The notes beneath the pieces were generated by a model that saw nothing but the letters and a program-made list of their open reading frames with translations, had not been told where the DNA came from and searched no databases. The translations under genes were made by a program, and so were the position numbers. Shown here one piece after another: positions 60,937 through 64,000 of a stretch of DNA of 64,000 nt. Location of the stretch: positions 594,647 to 658,646 of the forward strand of contig NZ_JAKZLB010000003.1 of NCBI RefSeq assembly GCF_022808865.1, read 5' to 3'. Each line of letters starts with the position of its first letter. Position 1 is the stretch's first letter. Source of the DNA: Geothrix oryzisoli. Lineage in GTDB: Bacteria; Acidobacteriota; Holophagae; Holophagales; Holophagaceae.

Positions 60937-62667
60937 ATGCTTAGTCGGGGGGTGGATGTATTCACCTACGACCCTCTTCAGCGGTTGTCCACTGCTCACG
61001 TTTTGAATCCTCAAACCGGCGCTTTCGTTGATCAGTCCTTTGCCTATGATCGATACGGTAATCGTGCCTTCACTTCCACAAACGCCGCAGCAGGAACTTT
61101 GGCTACGGATTCGGAAGCTCTTTCATGGTCAGCTAGTTATGTGTCAGGGAATGACCTTCCATCCTCGGTGAACACGGATGGGGGGAGTCTTCCAACTGGT
61201 GTGATCTATGATGACCTGGGCCGCATGTCCCAAATTTGGACAACCCCTGGACAAAGTGCTACCCAGACCAACTGGAATTACGATCCAAGCGGACGCATCG
61301 TTCAAGAAAATGGAACCACGTACCTGCTTGATTCTCAAGGTCTTCGCTTCAGGCGAAAGAAGACAGATGGTTCGATCCAATACACAGTATATGGATTCAA
61401 CAGGGAACCGTTATCTATCTTTTCGGGCTCTACTTGGGCTCGGAGCATGGTGTACGGTTTCGGGCAGTTGGTGAGTGAGAGCCTACCTACCGGTAATATC
61501 TACATTCAAAGCGACCAGGTTGGGAGTCCTAATCTCACGACAGACTCATCTGGCGTTCTGGTGAACCGAACAAAGAACCTTCCATATGGTGAGCGGTTGC
61601 TAAATGCTTCCCCGGACGCTCCCAAAAGTATGCGCCGCTACACAAACCACGAAGACGATCCCGATTCAAATGCCATCTACATGCAGGCCCGTGAGTATCT
61701 GGCTGCCTACGGTAAGTTTGCTCAAGTGGACCCTGCCTATGACCAGACAAAAGATGATCCTGAATCCTGGAACCTCTATAATTACGTCACGAATAATCCA
61801 GTGACTAAGACGGACCCGGACGGACGAAGGTATGCTGACTCAGTCGCAGATGAATCATTCGCTAAGACTCAGGCACTTATGTATGATTTTTTTGCGAATT
61901 CTGGGGGAGTCGGGGCTTGGCATGCTGAGCACGATTTCGAACCCGCCCAAATTGCCGAGACTGCTCAGAACCCTCAACCGGCCGCAACAACTCCCACAAT
62001 TGCCGGTGCCCAAGGTAACAATTCAACTCAACTAGAGGCCAAGGCTCCGGAGCCAACTACAACAGGTAACGCGCAAACAAATGCTTCTACATCTGGAGTG
62101 CTTGTAAGTCGCTCAGTAACAACGACACTAAGCATCGTGGATGGAGGCAGTGGTGATTACAATGCTTCATACACATTGACTCAAAGCACGACTTCTACTT
62201 ATTGGGTTCCAAGTAGCAATGAAATGGTTGAACATACTGTCGACACGGTTTTAGCGCACGGTGATATAAGGACAGTTCCAGACAATTCGGGCAATGGTTC
62301 ACCAACATTAAATGGAACTTATACATGGGTTAATCATGCGCACAATGGCGGTTTCCCAACTGTTCAGGTGAGGGGCGCTGATGGCTCAGGAGCGTTGGCG
62401 ACGACAGGTCTTAACCCAAATACCGGAACATTCAGGCAAACAGGAATTAATATCCATCCCCCGAACCCAAATTCGAGTCGCGTTTGGCAAGAGCCTGGAG
62501 CCTCTCTAAGTAGCGCCTCTGCTCGTGAGCGCCCATTCAGCATGGGTTGCTGGCAGCCGCGTCCAGATGCCAACGGCAGAGCTTTAATTGATGGAATGCG
62601 GAATGCCAGGGGGAGCCGAGAGATTTACTTGAATACGAGTTGGAACGAGGGGCGCACCTTTGATTGA
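60937..62667 (+). CDS. RHS repeat-core protein with variable C-terminal toxin-like domain (5'-truncated)
   Basis: 576 residues are shown from ATG 60937 (GGGGGG upstream); the frame reaches 60838 but that part is antisense to the integrase fragment. The chain starts inside YD-repeats (FTYDPLQRLSTAHVLNPQTG) and ends the RHS core with NLYNYVTNNPVTKTDPDGR at about residue 293. Full RHS proteins are over 1000 residues, so the N-terminal secretion part is missing. After a Thr/Asn/Pro-rich linker, the last ~120 residues contain INIHPPNP (H507) and FSMGCWQPRP (S535, C538), followed by a helix and the strand REIYLN. This IH...SxGC pattern recalls L,D-transpeptidase-fold toxins such as Tlde1/DUF2778. 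The assignment is an inference. Confidence 0.8.
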   Translation: MLSRGVDVFTYDPLQRLSTAHVLNPQTGAFVDQSFAYDRYGNRAFTSTNAAAGTLATDSEALSWSASYVSGNDLPSSVNTDGGSLPTGVIYDDLGRMSQIWTTPGQSATQTNWNYDPSGRIVQENGTTYLLDSQGLRFRRKKTDGSIQYTVYGFNREPLSIFSGSTWARSMVYGFGQLVSESLPTGNIYIQSDQVGSPNLTTDSSGVLVNRTKNLPYGERLLNASPDAPKSMRRYTNHEDDPDSNAIYMQAREYLAAYGKFAQVDPAYDQTKDDPESWNLYNYVTNNPVTKTDPDGRRYADSVADESFAKTQALMYDFFANSGGVGAWHAEHDFEPAQIAETAQNPQPAATTPTIAGAQGNNSTQLEAKAPEPTTTGNAQTNASTSGVLVSRSVTTTLSIVDGGSGDYNASYTLTQSTTSTYWVPSSNEMVEHTVDTVLAHGDIRTVPDNSGNGSPTLNGTYTWVNHAHNGGFPTVQVRGADGSGALATTGLNPNTGTFRQTGINIHPPNPNSSRVWQEPGASLSSASARERPFSMGCWQPRPDANGRALIDGMRNARGSREIYLNTSWNEGRTFD

Positions 62668-62679
62668 GGAGCTTGTGAG

Positions 62680-63312
62680 ATGAGAAGTAATATTTCCCTT
62701 GCGCTGTCTATTAGCTTGCTTGCGGCTCCCCTAGGTGCGAACCAGCCTTCACCTCGTTCCCAAATAGGTGTTCATCAAATTACGCAGAAGGCATTGACAA
62801 CGCTGGTGGTGAAAGCCGACAAAACCCTAACCCTCGATCAACTGTTGGGAGATTTCAAGCTGGTCAAGCGCATGGAATCTCCGGACAAAAAAATCTGCGT
62901 TTACTATGCAGAGCCATCGAAGCATCCTCGATGGACAGCGATCATTGGATGCTTGAGGGACAGCAATGAGGTCGCATTTTTAGAACTGAGGCAACGAACC
63001 AACGCGCCAGCTTCTAAGCTGGAATATGGCGATCAAGAGGCATGGATTCCGTTGGACAATGAGAAGGTTCTAATTTGGGCACCTTACCTGAAAATGGCAT
63101 ACCTACTTGAAGCAAGAAATGCTTTTAAGCGGAAGGAAGGCAAGAGCCTGAACGAATCGTTTATCGATATTGATCTGACATCCGCCAGCGTCTCAGATGC
63201 TTTAGTGCCGTATAAGGTGGTTCCTAGGAATGACGGGACAGATGAGCTAGATATAGTTCTCAACGGGCATCGGCTTCAGATGGATAGACGACCCTATTAT
63301 TTCTGGAAGTGA
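62680..63312 (+). CDS. Exported protein, candidate immunity partner of the RHS toxin
   Basis: A 210-residue protein I cannot place in a family. It starts MRSNISLALSISLLAAPLGA, a clear signal peptide, so it is predicted to be periplasmic. The ATG is 12 bp after the RHS stop with GAGGAG upstream. It ends ahead of a strong terminator at 63349, so the two genes form a unit. RHS toxin genes are normally followed by their immunity gene. A cell-wall-acting toxin would need a periplasmic immunity protein, and this one has the export signal. Base composition matches the RHS gene. Confidence 0.65.
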   Translation: MRSNISLALSISLLAAPLGANQPSPRSQIGVHQITQKALTTLVVKADKTLTLDQLLGDFKLVKRMESPDKKICVYYAEPSKHPRWTAIIGCLRDSNEVAFLELRQRTNAPASKLEYGDQEAWIPLDNEKVLIWAPYLKMAYLLEARNAFKRKEGKSLNESFIDIDLTSASVSDALVPYKVVPRNDGTDELDIVLNGHRLQMDRRPYYFWK

Positions 63313-63348
63313 AGCTCGCTCTCTGTGATTGACCACACTGAACTCATC

Positions 63349-63375
63349 AGCCCCCGCTAACCCCGGGGGCTTTTT
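63349..63375 (+). terminator. Intrinsic terminator of the RHS/immunity unit
   Basis: AGCCCCCG pairs with CGGGGGCT through a 7-nt loop and is followed by TTTTT on the plus strand. It lies 37 bp after the stop of the exported-protein gene. Confidence 0.9.
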
Positions 63376-63716
63376 CGTGCCCACGCCCGTGAGTGCGTTC
63401 CTACAGGAAAGGCGGCGGCGTGTGCTGCTGTGCGTGCCTGCGTGCGCGTGTGAGGCTGGCGAACCGGCATCCCCGTGACCTGGTGCCAGTGTTGTCCATC
63501 CGCCCCATCAACCCGACCATCCCCGGTGTACATCTTCGCTCTCGAGTAGGACTGACCGTGGAATCTCTTCTTTCTACCCCAACTCGGAAATGCCGGTCAT
63601 CGGTGAGGTTCCTCATAGCAGTTTGGCCCAAAGGTTGCGCCTGTCACCGAGACTGTCCGGGCTCTTTCTAGCGGCATTGAACTAGCTGATTCAAGAAGAG
63701 TTCAAACCCAAGCGAA
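63376..63716. other. Non-coding right margin of the island
   Basis: About 340 bp with no supported gene. A run around 63411-63456 alternates TGTGCTGCTGTGCGTGCCTGC-like GT/GC steps; beyond it nothing is recognised. It ends at the direct-repeat junction at 63716/63717. Confidence 0.5.
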
Positions 63717-63998
63717 CTTGTAGTGGATCAGCTCGTGCTCGAGGATGCGCTGCTGCACCTGCTCGGGGTCGTGGCAGTTCATCCCGCACACCTGCTGCGG
63801 CCAGGGCCAGTCCCGGCGGCGCAGCAGGGGGATGCTGAGCCGGATCTCCGGATGCCACTTGCCCCGAGAATCCTTCTCGATCACGAAGAGACCCGCGCAC
63901 CGCGCCATGCGGGGCGACCAGATCACCGGAGGCGGCGCGAGCTCCCACCCCGCCTCGCGGAGGATGGCCTGGGCCCTGTGGCGGAGCGTGAGGTTCAT
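63717..63998 (-). pseudogene. Truncated second copy of the SprT-like gene
   Basis: Codons 1-94 match the SprT-like gene at 58529-58921 with no difference found where compared. After K94 the frame continues into island DNA with only FAWV and a stop. It keeps the HELIH motif but loses H105 and the C-terminal helices. The promoter side lies beyond the window's right edge, so which copy is the ancestral locus cannot be told. Confidence 0.9.
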
Positions 63999-64000
63999 GC

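Larger units (their letters stand above)
58924..63716. mobile_element. Low-GC genomic island with RHS module
   Basis: The DNA between the two SprT-like repeats has noticeably lower G+C than the rest and different codon use. It contains two integrase 3' remnants, a coiled-coil membrane protein, an RHS gene with a variable tip, and a likely partner gene. There is no complete integrase or transposase in the interval, so mobility genes have decayed or lie beyond the window. Confidence 0.75.

Noticed and set aside
63393..63671. A 92-codon plus-strand frame after the terminator
   Set aside because: Arg/Cys-rich composition, no ribosome-binding site and no recognisable motif; treated as non-coding.

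Overview
The window is 64 kb of high-GC bacterial chromosome (roughly two-thirds G+C by eye). It ends in a visibly more AT-rich island of about 5 kb. The gene content suggests a respiratory, probably anaerobic, Gram-negative didermic bacterium: an RND efflux pump with outer-membrane lipoprotein, a Tat-exported molybdoenzyme with NrfD-type membrane subunit, a DUF3373-like porin, a PilT ATPase, menaquinone methyltransferase and acyl-CoA dehydrogenases. A Holophagae-like member of the Acidobacteriota (Geothrix-type) would fit, but this is an inference from gene mix and composition, not a database result.

Layout. 1-2.0 kb: the tail of a VIT/VWA-domain protein and a lipoprotein-type isoaspartyl methyltransferase. 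2.0-8.6 kb: a tetR-adaptor-RND-outer membrane factor efflux operon on the minus strand, preceded by a very AT-rich regulatory gap and a second TetR gene. 9.7-11.2 kb: a DUF3187-like outer-membrane protein, a pair of 125-bp-spaced repeats and tRNA-Pro(GGG). 11.2-19.7 kb: a minus-strand anaerobic respiration block running cytochrome c, porin, molybdopterin oxidoreductase, 4x[4Fe-4S] subunit, NrfD subunit, TorD chaperone, sigma-54 response regulator and MerR regulator. It is followed by a 2Fe-2S protein and the molybdenum cofactor genes mobA and moaA. 22-28.7 kb: a 1019-aa beta-propeller sensor kinase, TatD, a small secreted protein and a FecR-domain protein. 28.8-33.2 kb: two paralogous acyl-CoA dehydrogenases enclosing menG/ubiE. 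33.2-39.0 kb: a tightly coupled pyrR-pyrB-ORF6N-gpmI-sensor-ATPase string. 39-51 kb: housekeeping genes (cheY-like, asnS, DUF493, PLP decarboxylase, HU/IHF, pilT, typA, ydcF, rsmI, MFS and DMT transporters). 51-55 kb: a histidine kinase translationally coupled to an ECF sigma factor and a ChrR-like anti-sigma factor, with a second kinase divergent. 55-58.9 kb: a four-helix-bundle gene inside inverted heptanucleotide arrays, a DegT aminotransferase, an HAD 5'-nucleotidase and a SprT-like metalloprotein.

58.9-63.7 kb is a low-GC island bounded by a direct repeat of at least 284 bp, identical wherever the two copies were compared, made from the 5' part of the SprT-like gene. It holds a 461-aa coiled-coil/two-TM protein bracketed by two decayed tyrosine-integrase tails. 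Next comes a 5'-truncated RHS gene whose variable C-terminus carries an IHP...SMGC signature resembling L,D-transpeptidase-type toxins. Twelve bases after it lies a signal-peptide-bearing protein placed where a periplasmic immunity protein would be expected. This toxin/immunity pair and the 461-aa membrane protein are the best candidates for something undescribed.

Genes that plausibly work together: moaA/mobA supply cofactor to the molybdoenzyme, and TorD matures it before Tat export. NrfD would link it to a menaquinone pool that menG helps make, and the porin and cytochrome c may serve substrate entry and electron transfer. Start sites were chosen from ribosome-binding sites, family N-termini and translational overlaps (many ATGA or TGATG junctions).
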